Virus record (IMG/VR): IMGVR_UViG_3300038397_000066
Coordinates: 1-22,189 of that record
Origin: a virus
DNA length: 22,189 nt
Reading direction: 5' to 3' (one strand)
Part shown: positions 1-9,127 of the stretch, piece by piece
Layout: each line of letters opens with the position of its first letter
Numbering within the stretch: position 1 is the stretch's first letter
Program-made: the position numbers and the translations under genes
Notes under the pieces: model-generated
What the model saw: the letters and a program-made list of their open reading frames with translations, nothing else
Database searches by the model: none
Told to the model about the DNA's origin: nothing

Positions 1-3000
1 TCATCGTTAATTAAGTATTCGTAAAATTCTGGTGTAGCGGAAACTTCTCTATCCGTTATTCCCCCTATCAAATCACCAGCTCGTTTTCCTTCTGTTTGTT
101 TTTCGTAGAGTGTCTTGAAGAACGACCAAACCGTCTCCTGCACTTCAGCTGGTTCCCAGCCTAACTTCTTTGCTACCCGTCGCATCTTGGCGGTAAAACC
201 GAGATAGCCAGACTTTGTTCCGAATATGCTTTGAGACACGCCACCGAACAAAGCCATCCAAGTGTCGTTGGTTGAGGCAGACAAGTCACCTAAAAGATTT
301 TTGCGGAACGACTCGACCTTGAAGCCGGAAAGGTTGATTAACGCTTCGCCGCGCAGCGCCCTGTTAGCGTTGCCAACCCGTGCGCCAAGTGAAGCGCCAC
401 CAACCTTTTTGTAAATAGCCAAAAGCTCGGCATCGCTGGATGGTCTTCCAGCGTTTATCCACTCCGCCCAAGTGCTTAAACTCATACGAAGATTTTCAAG
501 CACAGATTGCTGCGGGCTGTGTGCAGCCAATAGCGCAACAAACTGGTCTGTGTCACCTCCGAACATTTGACGCAGAGCAACACCAGCACGTTTGTACCAA
601 CCGCGCTTCGCTTCGCCCAATCTAGCTGCTGTAATAAAGTTCTGGTCTGGCGGAAGACTGTTAAAGACATCGACAATATCTTGCGCCGTGTTAACCCGCA
701 TCTTCACCCTCTCTTCTTCCGTAAGAAACTTTGCAATCTTTTTGTACGACGGAGGAAGGTTGTTGCTGGGCGCGTTCGGATCAGCTGCAAACGCCACACC
801 GGCATCGAAGGCATCGTCCATCTCGGCGTTGCGAACGAACACCGTGTTGCCGATGCTCACCGCTTCCGTCCCCCTAGTGACACGCATCGCGGGGTTGGCG
901 CGGTTGTAAAAGTAGCTGTGTCGTTCGGGATCAAACCCGACCTGTGTCCACTCTGCGCCGGTCACGTCTGGGATGACAGTTGTGGAAGCTACCGCACCTC
1001 TGGCGCGTGCGAAGGAGGACTTGTTGCCTCTGCCACCCTTAACGCCCGTAGCTATGTTGATCTTCTTTGTGTCTTTACCTTCAATAAATTCGACTTTGCC
1101 CAGTTCCCCAAAGCCGGTTAGGTGAACAAACGAATCGTGTCCGACAACGGCTGTTTTGCCGTCAGCCGTCCCGTGGAAAGTGACAACGTATTCTCCAGTC
1201 TTGTTGTAGGCGGGTATATCAATCCTCACATCAATCACCTCGCCGACGATTGTTTGCCCGCTGTCCTGCCTGTCGAAATAGGCTTGCGCCCTTTTTGCGC
1301 CATCAGCTTTCAGCGCACTTAAAATCTGACCCCTCGACAGCAGCGTCTCCATTGTCGGCTGCGGGTAATCTTTTGCGATAGCCTTAAACTCGTCTATCGC
1401 TGCGTTCAGCTCGTTCCAGTCGGCGCGTGTTTGCTTGCTTGCTTGGTATTTTCTCTGTGCCTCGACCAGTCCGGCGACTCGATCCGGCCGAATGTTCGGG
1501 TCGGCAGCTGAAGCAATCTTGACGGCCGCTATAAAATTCTGTGGGTTCTGGGCGGACTCAACTAGCAGAGCTAATAGCTCTGGGTTGGTGTCGGCTGCTT
1601 TTCGCAGTTTTGCTACCATACTGCTTTTAATCTGCGAGGCTCTGCCTTCAGACACGTTCAGCTGCCCAGCAAATGTTCTATTGTCGGTGTTCAAGAGGAA
1701 CGACTGCACGGCCACCCTCTCTTGCACCGTGAGGCCGATCTCGTCATTGTAAGAGACGATGGTGCTATACATACTTTCACCAGCTGGAGTGAATGTGGCG
1801 GGTTCGACGCCCTCGTCTTTCAGCGTGTCTGCCGACGTGAAGGCAATATCTTTGCCGCGCTTCTCTGTGCCGAACTCGGACTGTGCGAGATTTATGGCTT
1901 TACGGGTGGCCACCGTCCAGAAGTAGGCGGAGGGAGGAACGTCCGCGTTCCTAAAATCGTCATCCGAGTTGTATCGCTTCAACCAAGCATCGTATGTTTC
2001 GTCAACAACCCTAGCCCCGTAGTCTTGCCCTCGTTCCGTGGCAAGCCATTTGCCGCTTTCCGTGTGCGAAAACTTGGCAACCGCCTCAACAATGCGGGAG
2101 TAGGCCGTCTCTTGATCTTTCGCCTTCTTCCCGACCGACTGCTTGCGGGCAGCTTTCTCGTCTTTGAGGCGCTGCTTTGTTTCGGCGGTGGTAGTCTCCT
2201 TCGACTCAAGCCGGTAGGTTCGTTCTAGGAAAGATTCAACATTCGCAACGTGCGCTTGCAGCGGGCCAGACAGACCTATACGGCTGAACATACGGCTGAA
2301 GATGTCCAGCAGTTTGCGTATTGGTTTTCCTCGGTAAGACTCCTCGGTGATCGTCTTCGTGTGGCGCTTCTGGATTAGCTGGCGAACAAACTCCTGCGCC
2401 ATATGGACGCCATCAATGAAATCGTTTCCGTACAGAACTCGTGCAGCTGCCTTCTCGTCAGCTGTCATATTGTTGTAGATGTCGTTGTATTTGCTCTCGA
2501 TAAACGAGCGCACGTCAACTGTCGGACTCAACTGTCCGCTGGTGATAAGGCGGGCGTATTCTGCGCGTAACGCCTGACCATCCAGATTGTGGATCAGCTC
2601 CTCCTCGAGCGCCTTCTCTAGCGAGAACTTCTTGTTGCTCGTGCTGGACATCAGCTTCTCGATGTCAACGAGGATCGCGTCCGTCACACCAGAACGTGCG
2701 ATACTTGCCACACCGGCCCCTCCAGCCAACTTGGTCAGCTGGATTTCTGACAGGTTGAGAAGTGTGCCAAACCGTTTTGAAATCTTTACAAGAGCAGCTT
2801 CAACTTGTTTCAGCAGCGCAGGCTCCATCTGCTGTGCGGTTATGGAAGGACGCGCTGCGCTTGCCACACCGCTGATACCGCTCGAGCGATTGACAACCTT
2901 AATCTCGGTGTCGCCAATCTTCATCGTTGTGACTGGCTCCGGCTCTGGTTCGGTCGGCGCTGGTTCGACAGCAACATCCTCGAACGTGCTTTGCATCGAA

Positions 3001-5435
3001 GCGAGATCAGCCTGTGTGGCAGGAGTGGCTCGCTCTGTTCCAAGCAGATCGGCAATCTGATTGTCAATCTGCACAACTGATTGGACAAAATTATCCTGCT
3101 GCTGCGGGTCTTTGATGCCGTAGCTGTCGGCCACAAGGTTGGCTTTGCGCTCCAGCAGACGGTTAAGGACGGTGCGGTCTGTGGGGGTTAGGCTTGTTCC
3201 TTCCAGCTGTTCCTCGGCCAGTTGCCCCAGCTGTTGCGAGTTTCTTGGGGCGCGGGTGTCTCTACCGCGAAGGGCGGGAGGAACACCGGCCTCGTCCTCT
3301 GCGGCAGTTCTTTCCGTGTCCGCCTCCCTCTCCAGACCGAGACGCATCTCGGTGTCGGATGTGATGACATCTGCTTGCAACTTCGCAGAGATCAGCTCGG
3401 CTTCCAACTGTGCTCGATCTCGCTCTACCTTTATCTCCGCCGCTCTAGCTTCCGCCTCGTCTTGAATCTTACGGCTTTCGCCCAGCTCCGAGAAAGGCGT
3501 CTTTGCGGATTGCCGACGTATCTGTTCAGCTTTGTTGAGGAACTCGCGAATGCCAGCACCCTCTGGTGCATAGCGCAGTTCGTTTACCATCTCCTGTGTG
3601 ATATTCAGACCGCTGTACTTCAAGTCTTCAACCGTGATACCCAGCTTCTCCGCAATAAATTGCTTGTCTTCGTCGCTAATAACTTCCGGCGTTGTGGCCA
3701 GCTCGGCTTCAGCTGTGCGCTGTTTAGCCAAGTCCAGCTGGCTTTGGTACAGATCGTCCAGCTTGCCCAACTCTGACAGCTTTTTGGTAAATTCTTTGTA
3801 TCGCTTTATCCGCGCTTGCGTTTTCTTCGACACAGCTTTAAGGGCCATCTCCCGAGCCGCATCGCGGGCCTGTTCTTCAGACTCAAAAGCGCCAACCACC
3901 TCGCCTTTGCGAAGAACAGCCCACTCTTCAAATTCTGGATGCTTCTCAACTTCAAATTGCGACAACTCATTGTACGCTTCCTGCTCCTCAATAAAGCGAT
4001 CCACCGTTGCTTGGTCGGCGTGCCGCAAGCCGGACGGAACCGTTGAATCGTCTGGCCCAACGGAATCCTCGTAGCGATCCCACCAGAGGGGGAGCGTTCC
4101 TTTTTCCTGTGCATCTTGAACAACTTTCTCTCGTCCGCTCTCTGGGAACACGGGCTTTGTCTCGCCTTCCGCTGGCAGAGGAATAGCCAAAGGTTCCAGA
4201 GAGCCGACCTCTTCCCCTTCCGGCAGCACAAGTGATGCTGCGTTTCTCGCGTCAAGCCTCGCAGCTGTGGCTGGAGCGACAGATCGTATCGTCTCTCGAC
4301 GTGCAGCTTCGCGTGCGGCGGCTGTCACGTCATCGTGCGTGTCCAGCTTTTGAGCCATACCCAAGCCACCGCCCAAGCCAGCCCCGACAACCCAAGACTT
4401 CCACGCTTCCTGACCAGCTTGTTCAAGAGTCACGGTTGGGTCGAAAGAGTTTCTTGCGATAAAGTATTCGCCGATAAAGTTGGCCGGAGCCTCCTCAATC
4501 GTTCCCTCGATAAGCGCACCTTTCGTGGCCGCTTTGAGCTTTAGGCCGAGTTTGCCAGAGAGAGTCTTGACGCCATCACGAAATCCGGCCGAACGAACCG
4601 CCGTGCGAAGCGCCTCGATGTCGGTGGCCCCTGTTTTTTTGGCCAGCATCCCTCCAGCCTTTGTCAGCAGCATATCAACTGATGCCTGACCTAAAGCCGG
4701 AATCATTGCCGACTGCGCAGCCTCCTCGGCGGACAGCCCTTGTTCCTCGTAGGCGCTTCTTGCCCGATGATAGGTTGCTCCAAACGACTGAAGGCCAACT
4801 GTTGGGATAGCTGCGCCAACCCCAAGCGGGCCGGTGGCGATGATCGGAAGCAAGCTGGCTGCACCAGAGCCGAAAGCCACACCCCAGCTTTCTGGGTCAG
4901 CACCACGGTCAAATTTTAGGTCGCCGACGTTAACATTTACATCTCCTACTAGGGGAACATCAAAACCAAATAACCCTTGGGAAAATTGTGATAAGGTGTT
5001 ATCCCCCTCAAGCCCTTTGGCATATTCGCCAGTTTCCAGAACAGCTGCTCCCATCTTCGCTGACTGGTCTGCCATCCCAGCCAAGATGTCCGCTGCGCCG
5101 TCCCGCATCGACTTGGCTGTTTCTGGGGCGAACAGTTTCATCCCCAGCTGCAACGGGGATAAATCTGACAGCGACATATCGCCAACTATCGGCCTGTGGT
5201 ATGCCTCACCAGCGCCGTACATAAACGTGCCGATGTTGTAGATGCCGCTTACAAAACCTTTGCCTAAATTTTCACCAAAGCCAGCTTCGCTCTCTGGCTC
5301 AACTGGTGGGGGTTGGGGTCGTTCCGTGGCAACTCCCGCAGTAGGTCGGCTTTCCCAGCCGTCCTCCCACGGGTTTACAGCTGCGCTAGTGCTTCCACTA
5401 CTCTCCCACCCGTCTTCCCAAGGATTTTTTGGCAT
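1..5435 (-). CDS. Giant polyvalent-type virion (ejection) protein, 3' end beyond window
   Basis: One uninterrupted frame runs from ATG 5435-5433 to the window edge (1811 codons, no stop), so the C-terminus is missing. The start overlaps the stop of the upstream gene as TAATG. The N-terminus holds a tandem NPWEDGWES (residues 4-12 and 21-29), similar to short NPW/NPF motifs opening other large phage virion proteins. Hydrophobic, Gly/Ala-rich stretches lie near residues 180-215 and 350-360, and a long charged helical part near 480-760. Residues about 1110-1285 look like sigma-70 region 2 followed by region 4 (see findings). Later segments (about 1387-1410, and VGFDPERHSYFYN near 1500) resemble domains recurrent in large polyvalent phage proteins. 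Family knowledge: such proteins are packaged and enter the cell with the DNA. It is last in the tail/ejection operon, as large internal proteins often are. No catalytic domain was identified with certainty. Confidence 0.85.
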   Translation of the reverse strand, partial: MPKNPWEDGWESSGSTSAAVNPWEDGWESRPTAGVATERPQPPPVEPESEAGFGENLGKGFVSGIYNIGTFMYGAGEAYHRPIVGDMSLSDLSPLQLGMKLFAPETAKSMRDGAADILAGMADQSAKMGAAVLETGEYAKGLEGDNTLSQFSQGLFGFDVPLVGDVNVNVGDLKFDRGADPESWGVAFGSGAASLLPIIATGPLGVGAAIPTVGLQSFGATYHRARSAYEEQGLSAEEAAQSAMIPALGQASVDMLLTKAGGMLAKKTGATDIEALRTAVRSAGFRDGVKTLSGKLGLKLKAATKGALIEGTIEEAPANFIGEYFIARNSFDPTVTLEQAGQEAWKSWVVGAGLGGGLGMAQKLDTHDDVTAAAREAARRETIRSVAPATAARLDARNAASLVLPEGEEVGSLEPLAIPLPAEGETKPVFPESGREKVVQDAQEKGTLPLWWDRYEDSVGPDDSTVPSGLRHADQATVDRFIEEQEAYNELSQFEVEKHPEFEEWAVLRKGEVVGAFESEEQARDAAREMALKAVSKKTQARIKRYKEFTKKLSELGKLDDLYQSQLDLAKQRTAEAELATTPEVISDEDKQFIAEKLGITVEDLKYSGLNITQEMVNELRYAPEGAGIREFLNKAEQIRRQSAKTPFSELGESRKIQDEAEARAAEIKVERDRAQLEAELISAKLQADVITSDTEMRLGLEREADTERTAAEDEAGVPPALRGRDTRAPRNSQQLGQLAEEQLEGTSLTPTDRTVLNRLLERKANLVADSYGIKDPQQQDNFVQSVVQIDNQIADLLGTERATPATQADLASMQSTFEDVAVEPAPTEPEPEPVTTMKIGDTEIKVVNRSSGISGVASAARPSITAQQMEPALLKQVEAALVKISKRFGTLLNLSEIQLTKLAGGAGVASIARSGVTDAILVDIEKLMSSTSNKKFSLEKALEEELIHNLDGQALRAEYARLITSGQLSPTVDVRSFIESKYNDIYNNMTADEKAAARVLYGNDFIDGVHMAQEFVRQLIQKRHTKTITEESYRGKPIRKLLDIFSRMFSRIGLSGPLQAHVANVESFLERTYRLESKETTTAETKQRLKDEKAARKQSVGKKAKDQETAYSRIVEAVAKFSHTESGKWLATERGQDYGARVVDETYDAWLKRYNSDDDFRNADVPPSAYFWTVATRKAINLAQSEFGTEKRGKDIAFTSADTLKDEGVEPATFTPAGESMYSTIVSYNDEIGLTVQERVAVQSFLLNTDNRTFAGQLNVSEGRASQIKSSMVAKLRKAADTNPELLALLVESAQNPQNFIAAVKIASAADPNIRPDRVAGLVEAQRKYQASKQTRADWNELNAAIDEFKAIAKDYPQPTMETLLSRGQILSALKADGAKRAQAYFDRQDSGQTIVGEVIDVRIDIPAYNKTGEYVVTFHGTADGKTAVVGHDSFVHLTGFGELGKVEFIEGKDTKKINIATGVKGGRGNKSSFARARGAVASTTVIPDVTGAEWTQVGFDPERHSYFYNRANPAMRVTRGTEAVSIGNTVFVRNAEMDDAFDAGVAFAADPNAPSNNLPPSYKKIAKFLTEEERVKMRVNTAQDIVDVFNSLPPDQNFITAARLGEAKRGWYKRAGVALRQMFGGDTDQFVALLAAHSPQQSVLENLRMSLSTWAEWINAGRPSSDAELLAIYKKVGGASLGARVGNANRALRGEALINLSGFKVESFRKNLLGDLSASTNDTWMALFGGVSQSIFGTKSGYLGFTAKMRRVAKKLGWEPAEVQETVWSFFKTLYEKQTEGKRAGDLIGGITDREVSATPEFYEYLIND

Positions 5436-6466
5436 TATTGAACTTTCAACCAGCTGGTTTTCTTTGAGGCATCACCGCCAACATATACAACGACGTTACC
5501 GTTCGCGTCCTCCTTCTTATCTCCGATGTACAGCAACGCAATTACGCTTCCGTCTATGTCTTTTTTAACCCCGTCGGGAGGGAACTCTCGCTGTATGATT
5601 GCGTTGATATTGTTCGGGTCTACTTCTCCGTCATCCGTGAGTTTTTGCCGCCTCTTTCTGGCTTCGTCTTTTATTTTGACACCCCTCTCAAGCGCCGTCT
5701 TGGCGGTGTAGGATTGCGCCTTTCTGTTAATAGCGTCCTTTGTGGTATAGGTCTTCGACGCTCCTCCAGATGGATGCGTTGTTGTGCTGGTCATCACAAG
5801 TGTTGAGCGTGGTTGGATCGCAGCGCGAAACCTATCTTCATCTAGCTTACCTGTGTCTGGGTTGAAAAAGTGTTCCAGTTTAACGTCTTGAATATCGACT
5901 TCCCGAACGCCCATCTCGTAAGCAATCTTTGAGGCTGTTGTTAGCGCCCTATTTTTTTGTGCGCTCTCTAAACTCATATCCCGTGCTAACGGTTCCCTAG
6001 CCTGCCAATCAGCAGCAAGGCCGTAGTTGTCTATCAGATCGTTCTTGTCCTCCACATCTGCAACGTGGCGCAGATAGTCGCGGTCGTTTTGGCGCGAACT
6101 CAAATACCCTTGGTGTGCGGTGAAGGCGTCTTGCTGGTGCTTGCCGTGCAGCCCTGCGGGTGGTTGCGGTAGCTTGGTGAAACCCTCATTATTAGCAGCG
6201 TCAGCAAGCTGCTCTTTATATGTCTTTAGCGCATCCAGTTGGAACGTGGTCTCGTTGTCATCGGTTTTTTGCTGGGTGTAGTCATAGTCCAGCTGTTTGT
6301 TCAGAAGGTTCAGCCGAGACATATTCGCGTCAGCTTGCCTCTCACTAATGTCCAGCTGGCGGTTTGTCTGCGCTGCACGCTCGGCGAGGTTGGTGTGCCG
6401 CACTCGTTGATCCGAGACGCGCAGTCCCAGCTCTGCTCCTTTGTAAAATTCGTCCATTTGTCCCAT
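5435..6466 (-). CDS. Hydrophilic helical protein, putative internal virion protein
   Basis: A 343-residue protein of no family I can name. It is highly charged, rich in Gln, Asp and Lys, and predicted by eye to be mostly helical. Residues about 20-90 (many Q, N, E, L) have coiled-coil character. It has no signal peptide and no membrane segment. A second Met at residue 4 is an alternative start, and neither start has a strong ribosome site. It lies between the glycine-rich internal-protein candidate and the giant polyvalent gene, and its stop overlaps the next start (TAATG). In podoviruses this slot is usually held by internal virion or ejection proteins, so that is the inferred role. The gene itself is well supported by its length and operon fit. 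Confidence 0.8.
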   Translation of the reverse strand: MGQMDEFYKGAELGLRVSDQRVRHTNLAERAAQTNRQLDISERQADANMSRLNLLNKQLDYDYTQQKTDDNETTFQLDALKTYKEQLADAANNEGFTKLPQPPAGLHGKHQQDAFTAHQGYLSSRQNDRDYLRHVADVEDKNDLIDNYGLAADWQAREPLARDMSLESAQKNRALTTASKIAYEMGVREVDIQDVKLEHFFNPDTGKLDEDRFRAAIQPRSTLVMTSTTTHPSGGASKTYTTKDAINRKAQSYTAKTALERGVKIKDEARKRRQKLTDDGEVDPNNINAIIQREFPPDGVKKDIDGSVIALLYIGDKKEDANGNVVVYVGGDASKKTSWLKVQ

Positions 6467-6481
6467 AACTATAAATTCTTT

Positions 6482-7303
6482 TTACCAGCCGGGTGGTAGT
6501 GTCGAAGGTCTTGTGCCGTAGGCTGCCCCGCCGCCCCCCGAGAATCTGTGCATTGTTTGATTAGCTGGCCCAGCTACCGTAGCTGGCGATCCAGTTCCTC
6601 CAAACATACTGCCGATCATTCCGCCAATGCCTCCGCCGCCGCCACCGCCTCCAAACATACCGCCAGCCATCATACCTCCAACACCCTGTAAAGCCCCGCC
6701 CAGCTTATTGCCGAAGCTGTTCGCAGCTTTGGCCTTGGCCATCGCGATTGCGTTCTTATGCGCGTAGCGGTTCTCGCCTATAGCGTTCTGTGTCCATTGA
6801 GCTGGGTTGACATACGACGCGCCAACGCTCATCGGGTTCGCGACAGCTGTGCTACGCACGGTGGACAGGAAAGGATTGAGCGCACCCAACCCGCTTTGCG
6901 TCATCTGCATCTGGCTCAACCCGAGGTCGCGTGCCACGAGGTTGCGTCCAGCTTGACTACCACCCATACCACCAGCCATACCCCCTTCGGCAGCTCGGCG
7001 CATTATCATCCCTTGGTCTGCCATCGGCAGTTCGCCACGGATCATACTGCCAATCGCACTACCAGCTCCGCCAATCAGCTTGCCATAACCGGGCATAGCT
7101 TTCTCCAGATTGGCCATCAGTATGTCTTGGTCAGCTGCGCTGGTCTGTGCAGCCAGCTGCTTTGATTTGTCAAAGCTCGCCAAGTTACTGGAGATTGATG
7201 CCTCTTGCTCCTTCGCTTGGTCTACTTTTTTGTACTTGGGAACTTTCGCGCCTTTTTTCATTAGCCCGCCAATAACCCCCATTGCTGCTCCGATTCCTAT
7301 CAT
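6482..7303 (-). CDS. Glycine-rich internal virion protein, T7 gp14-like in style
   Basis: A 273-residue protein. A hydrophobic Gly/Ala N-terminus (MIGIGAAMGVIGGLM) is followed by the basic stretch KKGAKVPKYKKVD. Next come a helical part (about 30-80), a glycine-rich middle (GGMAGGMGGSQAGRNLVARDLGL, about 108-131) and a long poly-glycine run near 210-235 with repeated MFGG. Phage proteins of this pattern (N-terminal hydrophobic Gly patch, KVPxYKxVD, GRNLxARDLGL) occur beside tail and ejection genes. They may be small internal proteins that help form the channel for DNA entry. Assignment is by pattern and gene position only. The gene starts 4 bases after the upstream stop and ends 15 bases before the next start. 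Confidence 0.75.
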   Translation of the reverse strand: MIGIGAAMGVIGGLMKKGAKVPKYKKVDQAKEQEASISSNLASFDKSKQLAAQTSAADQDILMANLEKAMPGYGKLIGGAGSAIGSMIRGELPMADQGMIMRRAAEGGMAGGMGGSQAGRNLVARDLGLSQMQMTQSGLGALNPFLSTVRSTAVANPMSVGASYVNPAQWTQNAIGENRYAHKNAIAMAKAKAANSFGNKLGGALQGVGGMMAGGMFGGGGGGGGIGGMIGSMFGGTGSPATVAGPANQTMHRFSGGGGAAYGTRPSTLPPGW

Positions 7304-7307
7304 ATTG

Positions 7308-8315
7308 TTATATTACGCTTTCAATTCCCCCACCGCCGTGGGTGTTTAAGTTGGTCATTTGTAAAACTGGAACAACCCCGTCACCCATATGGTTGGCGAG
7401 TTGATTCTGTAATGATTCAATTGCCAAATTGCGGTACTCGGTGGCTGCTCCAAAGTCTCTGTTCTCCTCCAGCTTGATTGCGACAGCCATATTCTTTATG
7501 GCGTACAGATCGCTAACCATCAGCACGTCCGTGTCGTTGACGGCGTTGATAAAACGCAGCTTGGCTATGACTGTAACGGCGACTTTCTTGTCTTCTCCGT
7601 CCTCACAACCAGCCGCCCCGCCGAGGCTGGGGATCAGAGATCGGCGGTAGCTGGGCAAAGTTTCGTCTGGCTCGTAAGTGGCAATGTCAACAAGTGTGGG
7701 GGTAGCGGCGGTCAGCTCGTACATCTGGACATTCCCTTCGGTCGTGTCTTTCAGCACGCCTGTGATGCTTTTGAAGCTGGTGCTTGTGTCAGCGTAACCG
7801 TTTACGAGCGTCACTATCTCCCCGTCTTGGTATGTGGCCCCAGCTCCGCTTCCGCTTTTTAGCGTCCTCACCCAATTGTCGTTGCTGTCATAGCCTTGAA
7901 CGGTGATTTTCTTACCAGCGTCAGCTTCGAGGAATGCGTAAATTCTTACCGGCTTACCAGCCCCGCTCATATCTTTATGCGTGGGCGACTCACCCCTATC
8001 AAGCAGCTGGTATCCAACATTGTCCTTATTGTCCAGCAGGCCGTAGCCGCTTTCGACAAACTCAAACCAGCCGTTGCGAACTACACCAACATTCTCTGAT
8101 ACAGCTACCGTCTCGATAGTCTCGATCTGGCGGGGCCACGCGATGCACCCGCTGGTCGCGCAGATGTTGAACCGTCCGTATGTTCCCTTCCACTTTCCGC
8201 TCTCGACAAGACGCCGTTGCGCCTCGTTGATGTACTCGGTAGTACGGGCGTCGGTGGCGCAAAGATTGAGATGCTTTGCAATGCGTGTCTTTGCTGTGCC
8301 GAGATTAACCTTCAT
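7308..8315 (-). CDS. Head-tail adaptor / tail tubular A-like structural protein (candidate)
   Basis: A 335-residue protein. The start ATG (8315-8313) overlaps the stop of the collar-type gene (TAATG). The N-terminus (KTRIAKHLN, then TTEYINEAQRRLVESGKWKG, about 9-44) has the helical layout seen in connector/adaptor and tail-tubular proteins. The conserved-looking CIAWPRQIETIETVAV stretch at about 57-72 and a beta-rich middle follow. The helical C-terminal part (about 265-310) includes MAVAIKLEENRDFGAATEYR. Phage proteins of this pattern are found next to the large tail protein in the same order as here, so I infer a role at the portal-tail junction. The exact ring is not proven. Odd point: adhesin genes precede it, whereas adaptors often come first in a tail cluster. 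Confidence 0.7.
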   Translation of the reverse strand: MKVNLGTAKTRIAKHLNLCATDARTTEYINEAQRRLVESGKWKGTYGRFNICATSGCIAWPRQIETIETVAVSENVGVVRNGWFEFVESGYGLLDNKDNVGYQLLDRGESPTHKDMSGAGKPVRIYAFLEADAGKKITVQGYDSNDNWVRTLKSGSGAGATYQDGEIVTLVNGYADTSTSFKSITGVLKDTTEGNVQMYELTAATPTLVDIATYEPDETLPSYRRSLIPSLGGAAGCEDGEDKKVAVTVIAKLRFINAVNDTDVLMVSDLYAIKNMAVAIKLEENRDFGAATEYRNLAIESLQNQLANHMGDGVVPVLQMTNLNTHGGGGIESVI

Positions 8316-9010
8316 TAGACGGTGTAATAAATCCTAGATGTGCGCTTAATAAAGTAGACGCCGTAGTAGGGCGGGAGGTTGGTGAATGATTCTGACGTTT
8401 GGCTGGAGCCAGCTGCAATCATTCCGTTGACTGTCTTTGACCCAGATATGAAATGGCCTTCTCCGGCGTTTTGTGCGCCCCCTGTGTTTTTAAGGGGGCT
8501 TTCGGTGTATTTAAGATCGTGGGTGTGTGGCGGTAAATTCTTTTCTTCCAGCGTTGTGTCCTTTTCGCCGCCCGTATCTGTTACCGCAGCAGCAAAATCG
8601 CCAACACCAACCGGGAACCTCGCAGACATATCTGTGTCTACTGTCCAGAACGGCCCCGCCATATCCTTTGCTGTGCCGCTCTCGCCGCCGTCGTATGTTT
8701 CCAGCGCAACCTCTGACCCGACCCACATCTGTCTCACATTACCGCCCGCCGGAATGGAGTGCTTTGAAACCCATTCGCCGTCTACAAAAGAATATAGCCG
8801 ATCTGGCTTCCCCCCTATTGTCCTTATCCACGGGCGGTCTTGATCGTCCACGGCGGGCGTTGAGTCGCCGTAGTTAAACAAGCTGTAACCACCCGCGACG
8901 TAGGCGGTGGTGTTGTTTATGAACGTGTTGTAAAGCTGCTGTATGCTTTCAAAGCACGTCTCGGTCGGGACTGAACCCGCTTGGAGAATTACTTGCTGGT
9001 TAGATGCCAT
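8315..9010 (-). CDS. Tail collar-type adhesin / short tail fibre protein
   Basis: A 231-residue protein. The C-terminal half shows the phage tail-collar pattern: RFPVGVG (131-137), TGGEKDTTLEEKNLPPHTHD (146-165), a Gly/Ser loop, then NLPPYYGVYFIKR (211-223). In known collar and fibre-tip proteins the HTH histidines bind metal ions along the trimer axis, and the PPYY...F.KR segment closes the domain. Here His162 and His164 are the candidates. The N-terminal half (about 1-120) probably attaches to the tail. The start ATG lies 3 bases after the 36-residue ORF, preceded by a modest AGGA. It probably acts in receptor recognition at the host surface. Confidence 0.82.
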   Translation of the reverse strand: MASNQQVILQAGSVPTETCFESIQQLYNTFINNTTAYVAGGYSLFNYGDSTPAVDDQDRPWIRTIGGKPDRLYSFVDGEWVSKHSIPAGGNVRQMWVGSEVALETYDGGESGTAKDMAGPFWTVDTDMSARFPVGVGDFAAAVTDTGGEKDTTLEEKNLPPHTHDLKYTESPLKNTGGAQNAGEGHFISGSKTVNGMIAAGSSQTSESFTNLPPYYGVYFIKRTSRIYYTV

Positions 9011-9013
9011 ATC

Positions 9014-9124
9014 CTAAAGTTCTTTCTGTGTGTCGTTGCAGCTGCCCGTGATGCTGTAAGTGTACCGCGTGTTCGCGCTCGCACTGGCGCAGCTGATTAT
9101 TAGTTCTGTGTAAGTAATGTTCAT
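9014..9124 (-). CDS. Small 36-residue protein of unknown function
   Basis: ATG at 9124-9122 and TAG at 9016-9014 give 36 residues beginning MNITYTELIISC and ending NDTQKEL. It contains two cysteines (11 and 29) and a Ser/Thr/Tyr-rich middle. The fit is notable: it starts 3 bases after the stop of the 818-residue tail gene and ends 3 bases before the ATG of the collar-type gene. It therefore fills the only sizeable gap in a tightly packed operon. No domain is recognisable. The alternative is a short non-coding linker whose frame is open by chance. Confidence 0.5.
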   Translation of the reverse strand: MNITYTELIISCASASANTRYTYSITGSCNDTQKEL

Positions 9125-9127
9125 AAA

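Noticed and set aside
440-1322. Plus-strand open frames of 60-180 codons under the giant gene (for example 567-1121)
   Set aside because: They overlap a continuous 1811-codon minus-strand gene with recognisable segments, have no domain sense, and are shadow frames of GC-rich coding DNA.
2583-2621. EEELIHNLDG (residues 944-953 of the giant protein) as a zinc metalloprotease HEXXH motif
   Set aside because: The first histidine of HEXXH is replaced by glutamate (EELIH), and no clear third ligand was identified. It may be a degenerate zincin-like fold, but catalysis is not supported.
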